Assembly (NCBI RefSeq): GCF_051020985.1
Contig: NW_027475148.1
Coordinates: 124,001 to 188,000 of the forward strand
Length of the DNA: 64,000 nt
DNA from: Nomia melanderi
Lineage: Eukaryota; Arthropoda; Insecta; Hymenoptera; Halictidae
Direction of reading: 5' to 3'
In this document: piece by piece, positions 13,590 through 24,906 of the stretch
Layout of the letters: every line of letters begins with the position of its first letter
Numbering within the stretch: position 1 is the stretch's first letter
The notes under the pieces: model-generated
What the model was told of the DNA's origin: nothing
Seen by the model: the letters and a program-made list of their open reading frames with translations, nothing else
The model's database searches: none
Made by a program: the position numbers and the translations under genes

Positions 13590-16500
13590 CATGTGTCGGT
13601 GGTTTTCTCGGCACCTGGTGGTCCGAGGTCGTTCCCGCTGCACAGATTCATGCGCCAGGGCCTCCTGCAGTTAATTCACTTTGGTTTATTGCGCTATCAG
13701 TAATAGCACTCGAGATATCACCAGATATATATTGGATTTTTTCCAGACCCTGAGTGTCCGACCCCATGAGACGGTGGTTTTCTCGGCCCCTGGTGGTCCG
13801 AGCTGGTTCCCGCTGCACAGATACATGCGCCAGGGCCTCCTACAGACAATGCACTTTGATTTATTGCGCTATCTGTAATAGCACCCGAGATATCACCAGA
13901 TGTATGCTGGATTTTTACATGACCTTGGGTGACGGGTCCGAATATCTGTAATTTTCTCGGCGCCTGGTTGTCCGAGGTCGTTCCTGCTGCACAGATTCAT
14001 TCGCCAGTGCCTCCTACAGACAATGAACTTTGATTTATTGGGCTATCTGTAATAGCACCCGAGATATCACCAGATTTATATTGGATTTTTCCCTGACTCT
14101 GAGTGTCCCACCCAATGAGACGGTGGTTTTCTCGGCCCCTGGTGGTCCGAGGTCGTTCCCGCTGCACAGATTCATGCGCCAGGGCCTCCTACAGAAAATG
14201 CAGTTTGATTTATTGCGCTATCTGTAATAGCACCAGAGTTATCACTAGATATATATTGGCTTTTCCCCTGACCCTGAGTGTCCGGCCCCATGAGACGGTG
14301 GTTTTCTCGGACCCTGCTGGTCCGAGGTCGTTCCCGCTGCACAGATTCATGCGCCAGGGCCCCCTGCAGATAATTCACTTTGATTTATTGCGCTATCTGT
14401 AATAGCACCCGAGATATCACCAGATATATATTGGATTTTTTCTTGACCCTTACAGTCCGGCCCCATGAGACGGTAGTTTAATCGGCCCCTGGTGGTCCGA
14501 GGTCGTTCCCGCTGCAAAGATTCATGCGACAGGGCCTCCTGCAGATAATTCACTTTGGTTTATTGCGCTATCTCTAATAGCACCCAAGATATCACCAGAT
14601 ATATATTGGATTTTTCCCTGACCCTGACAGTCCGGCCCCATGAGACGGTGGTTTTCTCGGCCCCTGGTGGTCCGAGCTGGTTCCCACTGCACAGATTCAT
14701 GCGACAGGGCCTCCTGCAGATAATTCACTTTGGTTTATTGCGCTATCTCTAATAGCACCCGAGATATCACCAGATATATATTGGATTTTTCCCTGACCCT
14801 GACAGTCCGGCCCCACGAGACGGTGATTTTCTCGGCCCCTGGTGGTCCGAGGTCGATCCCGCTGAACAGGTGCATGCGCCAGGGCCTCCTGCAGGTAATT
14901 CACTTTGTTTTCTTGCGCTATCTCTAACTGCACCCGAGATATCACCAGATATATATTGGATTTTCCCCTGACCCTGAGTGTCCGGCCCGATAAGACTGTG
15001 GTTTTCTCGGCCCCTGGTGGTCCGAGTTCGTTCCCGCTGCACAGAATCATACGCCAGGGCTTCCTGCAGACAATGCACTTTGATTTATCGCGCTATCTCT
15101 AATAGCATCCGAGATATCACCAGATATATATTAGATTTTTCCCTGAACCTGAGTGTCCGGCGCCATGTGTCGGTGGTTTTCTCGGCACCTGGTGGTCCGA
15201 GGTCGTTCCCGCTGCACAGATTCATGCGCCAGGGCCTCCTGCAGTTAATTCACTTTGGTTTATTGCGCTATCAGTAATAGCACTCGAGATATCACCAGAT
15301 ATATATTGGATTTTTTCCCGACCCTGAGTGTCCGAACCCATGAGACGGTGGTTTTCTCGGCCCCTGGTGGTCCGAGCTGGTTCCCGCTGCACAGATTCAT
15401 GCGCCAGGGCCTCCTACAGACAATGCACTTTGATTTATTGCGCTATCTGTAATAGCACCCGAGATATCGCCAGATATATGCCGGATTTTTACATGACCTT
15501 GGGTGACGGATTCCGAATATCTGTAATTTTCTCGGCGCCTGGTTGTCCGAGGTCATTCCTGCTGCACAGATTCATTCGCCAGTGCCTCCTACAGACAATG
15601 AACTTTGATTTATTGCGCTATCTGTAATAGCACCCGAGATATCACCAGATTTATATTGGATTTTTCCCTGACCCTGAGTGTCCCACCCAATGAGACGGTG
15701 GTTTTCTCGGCCCCCGGTGGTCCGAGGTCGTTCCCGCTGCACAGATTCATGCGCCATGGCCTCATACACAAAATGCAGTTTGATTTATTGCGCTATCTGT
15801 AATAGCACCAGAGTTATCACTAGATATATATTGGCTTTTCCCCTGACCCTGAGTGTCCGGCCCCATGAGACGGTGGTTTTCTCCGGCCCTGGTGGTCCGA
15901 GATCGTTCCCGCTGCACAGATTCATGCGCCAGGGCCTCCTGCAGACAATGTACTTTGGTTTATTGCGCTATCTCTAATAGCACCCGAGATATCACCAGAT
16001 ATATATTGGGTTTTTCCTTGACCCTGAGTGTCCGACCCCATGAGACGGTGGTTTTCTCGGACCCTGCTGGTCCGAGGTCGTTCCCGCTGCACAGATTCAT
16101 GCGCCAGGGCCTCCTACAGACAATGCACTTTGATTTATTGCGCTATCTGTAATAGCACCCGAGATATCACCAGATATATATTGGATTTTTTCTTGACCCT
16201 TACAGTCCGGCCCCATGTGTCGATGGTTTTCTCGGTCCCTCGTGGTCCGAGGTCGATCCCGCTGCACAGATTCATGCGCCAGGGCCCCCTGCAGATAATT
16301 CACTTTGATTTATTGCGCTATCTCTAATAGCAGCAGAGATATCACCAGATTTATATTGGATTGTTCCCTGACCCTGAGTGTCCGACCCTATGAGACGGTG
16401 GTTTTCTCGGCCCCCGGTGGTCCGAGGTCGTTCCCGCTGCACAGATTCATGCGCCAGGGCCTCCGACAGAAAATGCACTTTGATTTATCGCGCTATCTCT

Positions 16501-17290
16501 AATAGCATCCGAGATATCACCAGATATATATTGGATTTTTCCCTGACCCTGACAATCCGGCCCCACGAGACGGTGATTTTCTCGGCCCCTGGTGGTCCGA
16601 GGTCGATCCCGCTGAACAGGTGCATGCGCCAGGGCCTCCTGCAGGTAATTCACTTAGGTTTCTTGCGCTATCTCTAACTGCACCCGAGATATCACCAGAT
16701 ATATATTGGATTTTCCCCTGACACTGAGTGTCCGGCCCGATGAGACTGTGGTTTTCTCGGCCCCTGGTGGTCCGAGTTCGTTCCCGCTGCACAGAATCAT
16801 GCGCCAGAGCTTCCTGCAGACAATGCACTTTGATTTATCGCGCTATCTCTAATAGCATCCGAGATATCACCAGATATATATTAGATTTTTCCCTGACCCT
16901 GAGTGTCCGACCCCATGAGACGGTGGTTTTCTCGGCCCCTGGTGGTCCGAGCTGGTTCCCGCTGCACAGATTCATGCGCCAGGGCCTCCTACAGACAATG
17001 CACTTTGATTTATTGCGCTATCTGTAATTGCACCCGAGATATCACCAGATATATGCTGGATTTTTACATGACCTTGGGTGACGGATTCCGAATATCTGTA
17101 ATTTTCTCGGCGCCTGGTTGTCCGAGGTCGTTCCTAGTGCACAGATTCATTCGCCAGTGCCTCCTACAGACAATGAACTTTGATTTATTGCGCTATCTGT
17201 AATAGCACCCGAGATATCACCAGATTTATATTGGATTTTTCCCTGACCCTGAGTGTCCCACCCTATGAGACGATGGTTTTCTCGGCCCCC
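13590..17290 (+). repeat. 1,575-bp nine-unit HOR, imperfect copies
   Basis: Bases 13590-14305 correspond to 15165-15880, and about 15316-15720 corresponds to 16891-17295, all at 1,574-1,575 bp. Shared markers are gcagttaattcactttgg with gcgctatcagtaatagcact, the ccgagctggttcccgctg unit, the following B-type unit, and tcccacccaatgag or tcccaccctatgag. One base lost in the B unit near 13936 (gacgggtccg versus gacggattccg) explains the 1,574/1,575 shift. Copies differ at more sites than in the 41-48 kb region, so this period is older or has been converted more. Confidence 0.8.
13897..13956 (+). repeat. B-type core (B1) with one-base deletion
   Basis: Reads agatgtatgctggattttta, then catgaccttgggtgacgg and gtccgaatatctgtaattt; gggtccg here replaces gattccg, costing one base. 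Related B1 cores at 15471-15530 (tatgccgg), 17047-17106, 18098-18156 and 18272-18331 do not share the deletion. The gttcctgctgcacag and cattcgccagtgcc alleles follow most of them, so core and right flank travel together. Confidence 0.86.
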
Positions 17291-17570
17291 GGTTGTCCGA
17301 GGTCGTTCCCGCTGCACAGATTCATGCGCCAGTGCCTCCTACAGACAATGAACTTTGATTTATTGCGCTATCTGTAATAGCACCCGAGATATCACCAGAT
17401 ATATATTGGATTTTTTCTTGACCCTTACAGTCCGGCCCCATGTGTCGATGGTTTTCTCGGTCCCTCGTGGTCCGAGGTCGATCCCGCTGCACAGATTCAT
17501 GCGCCAGGGCCCCCTGCAGATAATTCACTTTGGTTTCTTGCGCTATCTCTAACTGCACCCGAGATATCAC

Positions 17571-19010
17571 CACATTTATATTGGATTTTTCCCTGACCCT
17601 GAGTGTCCCACCCTATGAGACGGTGGTTTTCTCGGCCCCCGGTGGTCCGAGGTCGTTCCCGCTGCACAGATTCATGCGCCAGGGCCTCCTACAGAAAATG
17701 CAGTTTGATTTATTGCGCTATCTGTAATAGCACCAGAGTTATCACTAGATATATATTGGCTTTTCCCCTGACCCTGAGTGTCCGGCCCCTTGAGACGGTG
17801 GCTTTCTCGGCCCCTGGTGGTCCGAGATCGCTCCCGCTGCACAGATTCATGCGACAGGGCCCCCTGCAGATAATTCACTTTGATTTATTGCGCTAACTCT
17901 AATAGCACCCGAGATATCACCAGATATATATTGGATTTTTCCCTGACCGTGACAGTCCGGCCCCATGAGACGGTGATTTTCTCTGGCCCTGGTGGTCCGA
18001 GGTCGATCCGGCTGCACAGATTCATGCGCCAGGGCCTCCTACAGACAATGCACTTTGATTTATTGCGCTATCTGTAATAGCACCCGAAATATCACCAGAT
18101 ATATGCTGGATTTTTACATGACCTTGGGTGACGGATTCCGAATATCTGTAATTTTCTCGGCGCCTGGTTGTCCGAGGTCGTTCCTGCTGCAAAGATTCAT
18201 TCGCCCGTGCCTCCTACAGACAATGAACTTTGATTTATTGCGCTATCTGTAATAGCACCCGAAATATCACCAGATATATGCTGGATTTTTACATGACATT
18301 CGGTGACGGATTCCGAATATCTGTAATTTTCTCGGCGCCTGGTTGTCCGAGGTCGTTCCTGCTTCACAGATTCATTCGCCAGTGCCTCCTACAGACAATG
18401 CACTTTGATTTATTGCGCTATCTGTAATAGCACCCGAGATATCACTAGATATATATTGGATTTTCCCCGGACCCTGATTGTCCGGCCCCATGAGACGGTG
18501 GTTTTCTCGGCCCCTGGTGGTCCGAGGTCGTTCCCGCTGCACAGATTCATGCGCCAGGGCCTCCTGCAGTTAATTCACTTTGGTTTATTGCGCTATCAGT
18601 AATAGCACTCGAGATATCACCAGATATATATTGAATTTTTTCCCGACCCTGAGTGTCCGACCGCATCAGACGGCGGTTTTCTCGGCCCCTGGTGGTCCGA
18701 GCTGGTTCCCGCTGCACAGATTCATGCGCCAGGGCCCCCTGCAGATAATTCACTTTGATTTATTGCGCTATCTCTAATAGCAGCCGAGATATCACCACAT
18801 TTATATTGGATTTTTCCCTGACCCTGAGTGTCCCACCCTATGAGACGGTGGTTTTCTCGGCCCCCGGTGGTCCGAGGTCGTTCCCGCTGCACAGATTCAT
18901 GCGCCAGGGCCTCCTACAGAAAATGCACTTTGATTTATTGCGCTATCTGTAATAGCACCAGAGTTATCACTAGATATATATTGGCTTTTCCCCTGACCCT
19001 GAGTGTCCGG
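17571..19010 (+). repeat. 1,225-bp (seven-unit) repeat spacing
   Basis: The run cacatttatattgg, tcccaccctatgagacgg, cggcccccggtgg, cagagttatcactagat and atattggcttttcccctg at 17571-17830 recurs at 18796-19055. The agttatcactagat/ttggctttt unit also occurs near 13190, 14230 and 15815, so this unit type moves through the 13-19 kb segment as a recognisable lineage. Confidence 0.8.
18088..18437 (+). repeat. Tandem pair of B-type units
   Basis: Two adjacent units both begin ccgaaatatcaccagatata and both carry the B core (ggatttttacatgac, cggattccgaatatctg). They differ at ccttgggtg versus cattcggtg, cctgctgcaaag versus cctgcttcacag, and cgcccgtgcc versus cgccagtgcc. The shared private ccgaaatat allele implies recent doubling of one B unit. 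This is the last B unit before a gap of about 14 kb without any. Confidence 0.85.
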
Positions 19011-19204
19011 CCCCATGAGACGGTGGTTTTCTCGGCCCCTGGTGGTCCGAGATCGCTCCCGCTGCACAGATTCATGCGGCAGGGCCTCCTGCAGATAATT
19101 CACTTTGGTTTATTGCGCTAACTCTAATAGCACCCGAGATATCACCAGATATATATTGGATTTTTCTCTGACCCTGTCAGTCCGGCCCCATGGGACGGTG
19201 ATAT

Positions 19205-20002
19205 TCTCGGCCCCTGGTGGTCCGAGGTAGATCCCGCTGCACAGATTCATGCGCCAGGTCCTCCTACAGACAATGCATTTTGATTTATTGCGCTATCTAT
19301 AATAGCACCCGAGATATCACCAGATATATATTGGATTTTTCCCTCACCCTGAGTGTCCGACCCCATGAGACGGTGGTTTTCTCGGCCCCTGGTGGTCCGA
19401 GGTCGTTGCCGCTGCACAGACTCAATCGCCAGGGCCTCCTGCAGACAATTCACTGTGGTTTATTGCGCTATCTCTAATACCACCCGAGATATCACCAGAT
19501 ATATATTGTATGTTTCCCTGACACTGAGTTTCCGGCCCCATGTGTCGGTGGTTTTCTCGGCCCTTGGTGGTCCGAGGTCGTTGCCGCTGCACAGATTCAT
19601 GCTCCAGGGCCTCCCGCAGACAAAGCACTCTGATTTATCGCGCTACCTCTAATATCACCCGAGATATCACCAGATATATATTGGATTTTCCCGTGACCCT
19701 GAGTGTCCGGCACCATGAGATGGTGGTTTTCTCGGCCCCTGGTGGTCCGAGGTAGATCCCGCTGCACAGATTCATGCGCCAGGTCCTCCTACAGACAATG
19801 CATTTTGATTAATTGCGCTATCTATAATAGCACCCGAGATATCACCAGATATATATTGGATTTTTCCCTCACCCTGAGTGTCCGACCCCATGAGACGGTG
19901 GTTTTCTCGGCCCCTGGTGGTCCGAGGTCGTTGCCGCTGCACAGACTCATTCGCCAGGGCCTCCTGCAGACAATTCACTGTGGTTTATCGCGCTATCTCT
20001 AA
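19205..20002 (+). repeat. 525-bp three-unit HOR, two copies
   Basis: Bases 19205-19477 match 19730-20002. Markers are gaggtagatcccgctg, gccaggtcctcctacag, ttccctcaccctgag, ggtcgttgccgctgcacag, and acaattcactgtgg. Differences include cactcaatcgcc versus gactcattcgcc and tgatttattg versus tgattaattg. The intervening unit (about 19480-19729) is of another type, with tattgtatgtttccc and tctgatttatcgcgc. Confidence 0.83.
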
Positions 20003-20180
20003 TAGCACCCGAGATATCACCAGATAAATATTGGATTTTCCCCTGACACTGACTGTCCGGCCCCATGTGTCGGAGGTTTTTCGGCCCCTGCTGGTCCGAG
20101 GTCGTTGCCGCTGCACAGACTCATGCGCCAGGGCCTCCCGCAGACAATTCACTTTGGTTTATTGCGCTATCTGTAATAGC

Positions 20181-20923
20181 ACCCGGTATCACCAGATATA
20201 TATTGGATTTTTCCCTGACCCTGACAGTCCGGCCCCACGAGACGGTGATTTTCTCGGCCCCTGGTGGTCCGAGGTTGTTCCCGCTGCACAGATTCATGCG
20301 CCAGGGCCTCCTGCAGACAATGCACTTTGATTTATTGCGCTATCTGTAATAGCACCCGAGATATCACCAGATATATATTGGATTTTTCCTTGACCCTGAG
20401 TGTCCGACCCCATGAGACGGTGGTTTTCTCGGCCCCTGCTGGTCCGAGCTCGTTCCGGCTGCACAGATTCATGCGCCAGGGCCCCCTGCAGATAATTCAC
20501 TTTGATTTATTGCGCTATCTATAATAGCACCCGAGATATCACCAGATATATATTGGATTTTTCCCTGACCCTGACAGTCCGGCCCCATGAGACGGTGATT
20601 TTCTCGGCCCCTGGTGGTCCGAGATAGATCCCGCTGCACAGATTCATGCGCCAGGGCCTCCTACAGACAATGCATTTTGATTTATGGCGCTATCTATAAT
20701 AGCACCCGATATATCACCAGATATATATTGGATTTTTCCCTGACCCTGAGTGTTCGACCCCATGAGACGGTGATTTTCTCTGGCCCTGGTGGTCCGAGGT
20801 CGATCCCACTGCACAGATTCATGCGCCAGGGCCTCCTACAGACAATGCACTTTGATTTATTGCGCTAGCTATAATAGCACCCGAGATATCACTAGATATA
20901 TATTGGATTTTTCCCTGACCCTG
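20181..20923 (+). repeat. Dispersed 0.74-kb block, copy 1 (two-base deletion marker)
   Basis: The block starts with a unit reading acccggtatcacc, two bases shorter than the usual acccgagatatcacc. It matches 29280-30022 at 9,099 bp and, for its first 350 bp, 26656-27000 at 6,475 bp. Further shared markers are gaggttgttcccgctg, gttccggctgcacag, gatttatggcgc and gcgctagctataatag. Copies 2 and 3 share atatgtattgg where copy 1 has atatatattgg, so they are probably closer to each other. Confidence 0.87.
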
Positions 20924-23324
20924 AGTGTCCGACCCCATGAGACGGTGATTTTCTCGGCCCCTGGTGGTCCGAGGTCGTTCCCGCTGAACAGGTTCATGCG
21001 CCAGGGCCTCCTGCAGACAATGCACTTTGATTTATTGCGCTATCTGTAATAGCACCCGAGATATCACCAGATTTATATTGGATTTTTCCCTGACCCTGAG
21101 TGTCCGACCCCATGTGTCGGTGGTTTTCTCGGCCCCTGGTGGTCCGAGGTCGATCCCGCTGCACAGATTCATGCGCCAGGGCCTCCTACAGACAATGCAC
21201 CTTGATTTATTGCGCTATCTATAATAGCACCCGAGATATCACCAGATATATATTGGATTTTTCCCTGTCCCTGAGTGTCCTACCCCATGTGTCGATGGTT
21301 TTCTCGGTCCCTCGTGGTCCGAGGTCGATCCCGCTGCACAGATTCATGCGCCAGGTCCTCGCGCAGACAATGCACTTTGATTTATTTCGCTATCCCTAAT
21401 AGCACCCGAGATATCACCAGATATATATTGGATTTTTCCCTGACCCTGACAGTCCGGCCCCATGAGACGTTGATTTTCTCGGCCCCTGGTGGTCCGAGAT
21501 AGATCCCGCTGCACAGATTCATGCGGCAGGGCCTCCTACAGACAATGCATTTTGATTTATGGCGCTATCTATAATAGCACCCGAGATATCACCAGATATA
21601 TATTGGATTTTTCCCTGACCCTGAGTGTTCGACCCCATGAGACGGTGATTTTCTCTGGCCCTGGTGGTCCGAGGTCGATCCTGCTGCACAGATTCATGCG
21701 CCAGGGCCTCCTACAGACAATGCACTTTGATTTATTGCGCTATCTATAATAGCACCCGAGATATCACTAGATATATATTGGATTTTTTCCTGACCCTGAG
21801 TGTTCGACCCCATGAGACGGTGATTTTCTCTGGCCCTGGTGGTCCGAGGTCGATCCTGCTGCACAGATTCATGCGCCAGGGCCTCCTGCAGACAATGCAC
21901 TTTGGTTTATTGCGCTATCTTTAATAGCACCCGAGATATCACCAGATTTATATTGGATTTTTCCCTGACCCTGAGTGTCCGACCCCATGTGTCGATGGTT
22001 TTCTCGGCCCCTGGTGGTCCGAGGTCGATCCCGCTGCACAGATTCATGCGCCAGGGCCTCCAACAGACAATGCACTTTGATTTATTGCGCTATCTCTAAT
22101 AGCACCCGAGATATCACCAGATATATATTGTATTTTTCCCTGACCCGGACAGTCCGGCCCCATGAGACGGTGATTTTCTCGGCCCCTGGTGGTCCGAGGT
22201 CGATCCCGCTGCACAGATTCATGCGCCAGGGCCTCCTACAGACAATGCACTTTGATTTATTGCGCTATCTATAATGGCACCCGAGATATCACCAGATATA
22301 TATTGGATTTTTCCCTGAGCCTGACAGTCCGGCCCCATGAGACGGTGATTTTCTCGGCCCCTGGTGGTCCGAGGTAGATCCCGCTGAACAGATTGATGCG
22401 CCAGGGCCTCCTACAGACAATGCACTTTGATTTATTGCGCTATCTATATTAGCACCCGAGATATCACCAGATATATATTGGATTTTTCCCTGCCCCTGTG
22501 TGTCCGACCCCATGAGACGGTGATTTTCTCGGCCCCTGCTGGTCCGAGGTCGTTCCCGCTGCACAGATTCATGCGCCAGGGCACCCTGCAGACAATACAC
22601 TTTGATTTATTGCGCTATCTGTAATAGCACCCGAGATATCACCAGATATATATTGGATTTTTCGCTGACCCTGAGTGTCCGACCCCATGAGACGGTGGTT
22701 TTCTCGGCCCCTGATGGTCCGAGGTCGTTCCCGCTGCACATATTCATGCGCCAGGGCCTCCTACAGACAATGCACTTTGGTTTATTGCGCTATCTATAAC
22801 AGCACCCGAGATATCACCAGATATATATTGGATTTCTCCCTGACCCTGACAGTCCGGCCCCATGAGACGGTGATTTTCTCGGCCCCTGGTTTTCCGAGGT
22901 AGATCCCGCTGCACAGATTCATGCGCCAGTGCCTCCTGCAGACAATGCACTTTGATTTATTGCGCTATCTGTCATAGCACCCGAGATATCACCAGATATA
23001 TATTGGATTTTTCCTTGACCCTGAGTGTCCGACCCCATGAGACGGTGGTTCTCTCGGCCCCTGCTGGTCCGAGGTCGTTCCCGCTGCACAGATTCATGCG
23101 CCAGGGCCTCCTACAGAAAATGCACCATGATTTATTGCGCTATGTATAATAGCACCCGAGATATCACCAGATATATATTGGATTTTTCCCTGTCCCTGTG
23201 TGTCCGACCCCATGAGACGGTGATTTTCTCGGCCCCTGGTGCTCCGAGGTCGTTCCCGCTGCACAGATTCATGCGCCAGGGCCTCCTACAGACAATGCAC
23301 TTTGATTTATTGCGCTGTCTGTAA

Positions 23325-23870
23325 TAGCACCCGAGATATCACCAGGATATATATTGGATTTTTCCCTGACCCTGAGTGTCGGACTCCATGAGACAGTGAT
23401 TTTCTCGGCCCCTGGTGCTCAGAGGTCGTTCCCGCTGCACAGATTCATGCGCCAGGGCCTCCTGCAGACAATGCACTTTGGTTTATTGCGCTATCTGTAA
23501 TAGCACCCGAGATATCACCAGATATATATTGGATTTTTCCCTGACCCTGAGTGTCCGACCCCATGAGACGGTGGTTTTCTCGGCCCCTGCTGGTCCGAGC
23601 TCGTTCCCGCTGCACAGATTCATGCGCCAGGGCCCTCTGCAGATAATTCACTTTGATTTATTGCGCTATCTATAATAGCACCCGAGATATCACCAGATAT
23701 ATATTGGATTTTTCCCTGACCATGACAGTCCGGCCCCATGAGACGGTGATTTTCTCGGCCCCTGGTGGTCCGAGATAGATCCTGCTGCACAGATTCATGC
23801 GCCAGGGCCTCCTACAGACAATGCATTTTGATTTATGGCGCTATCTATAATAGCACCCGAGATATCACCA
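23325..23870 (+). repeat. Block with one-base insertion marker accaggatatat
   Basis: A unit with one extra g (accaggatatatattgg) and the alleles gtcggactccatgagacag and ctggtgctc starts this block. It matches about 27525-28070 at 4,200 bp (24 units). The same marker unit occurs at about 23868, 30340 and 33141. An insertion shared by five separate units is best explained by copying of one ancestor. The unit at 23868 is placed beside a different neighbour, so that copy is a new junction. Confidence 0.84.
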
Positions 23871-24002
23871 GGATATATATTGGATTTTTCCCTGACCCTG
23901 AGTGTCGGACTCCATGAGACAGTGATTTTCTCGGCCCCTGGTGCTCCGAGGTCGTTCCCGCTGCACAGATTCATGCGCCAGGGCCTCTTGCAGACAATGC
24001 AC

Positions 24003-24906
24003 TTTGATTTATTGCGCTATCTGTAATAGCACCCGAGATATCACCAGATTTATATTGGATTTTTCCCTGACCCTGACAGTCCGGCCCCATGAGAAGGTGA
24101 TTTTCTCGGCCCCTGGTGGTCGGAGGTACATGCCGCTGCACAGATTCATGCGCCAGGGCCTCCTACAGACAATGCACTTTGATTTATTGCGCTATCTGTA
24201 ATAGCACCCGAGATATCACCAGATATATATTGGATTTTTCCCTGACCCTGAGTGTCCGACCACATGTGTCGATGGTTTTCTCGGCCCCTGGTGGTCCGAG
24301 GTCGTTCCCGCTGCACAGATTCATGCGCCAGGGCCCACTGCAGATAATTCACTTTGATTTATTGCGCTATCTATAATAGCACCCGAGATATCACCAGATT
24401 TATATTGGATTTTTCCCTGACCCTGAGTGTCCGACCCCATGAGACGGTGGTTTTCTCGGCCCCTGCTGGTCCGAGGTCGTTCCCGCTGCACAGATTCATG
24501 CGCCAGGGCCCCCTGCAGATAATTCACTTTGATTTATTGCGCTGTCTCTAATAGCACCCGAGATATCACCAGATATATATTGGATTTTTCCCTGACCCTG
24601 ACAGTCCGGCCCCATGAGACGGTGATTTTCTCGGCCCCTGGTGGTCCGAGGTAGATCCCGCTGCACAGATTCATGCGCCAGGGCCTCCTACAGACAATGC
24701 ACTTTGATTTATTGCGCTATCTATAATAGCACCCGAGATATCACCAGATATATATTGGATTTTTCCCTGACCCTGAGTGTCCGACCCCATGAGACGGTGA
24801 TTTTCTCGGCCCCTGGTGGTCCGAGGTCGTTCCCGCTGCACAGATTCATTCGCCAGGGCCTCCTGCAGACAATGCACTTTGATTTATTGCGCTATCTGTA
24901 ATAGCA
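24003..24906 (+). repeat. 0.9-kb block repeated at 28377-29280
   Basis: Aligned at 4,374 bp with the private alleles catgagaaggtgatt, gtcggaggtacatgccg, ccacatgtgtcgatgg and gggcccactgcagataattc. Differences seen are acagtccgg/acagtgcgg, gtccgacca/gtccgtcca and cattcgcc/catgcgcc. Its right part (24276-24940) is repeated again at 25676-26340, an exact eight-unit spacing of 1,400 bp, so two copying events of different length overlap here. Confidence 0.86.
24552..24726 (+). repeat. Representative A-type monomer (175 bp)
   Basis: A consensus-like unit chosen as reference, counted from tagcaccc to the next aatagc. It is 89/175 G+C (51%) but strongly two-part. Positions 24561-24590 (the gatatatattggattttt stretch) and 24702-24726 (ctttgatttattgcgctat region) are AT-rich, while 24591-24700 is GC-rich. 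It carries eight CpG dinucleotides. Landmarks usable as array markers are an EcoRV site (gatatc) at 24562-24567, GCGC (HhaI) sites at 24675 and 24714, and tttatt at 24708-24713, which reads AATAAA on the minus strand. Main variable sites in other units are gagtg/acagt after tgaccct, gagacgg/tgtcgatgg after ccat, gtcgtt/gtcgat/gtagat before cccgctg, cctcctacagacaatgc/ccccctgcagataattc, and atctctaa/atctgtaa/atctataa. Confidence 0.93.

Noticed and set aside
20031..20349. Longer overlapping frames near two-base-deletion units (also near 26566 and 29190)
   Set aside because: The deletion joins two frames of the same repeat and yields a different reading of the same DNA. This is an indel effect, not a gene.
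24561..24590. TATA-like promoter in gatatatattgg
   Set aside because: The AT run is in nearly every unit and no initiator, downstream gene or conserved transcript boundary is visible.
24640..24690. Possible CENP-B-box-like site around cccgctgcacagattc
   Set aside because: Compared with the 17-bp pattern nTTCGnnnnAnnCGGGn, the minus strand has the CGGG end but lacks the TTCG end and the central A. No unit inspected shows a full match. An exact scan of all units would settle it.
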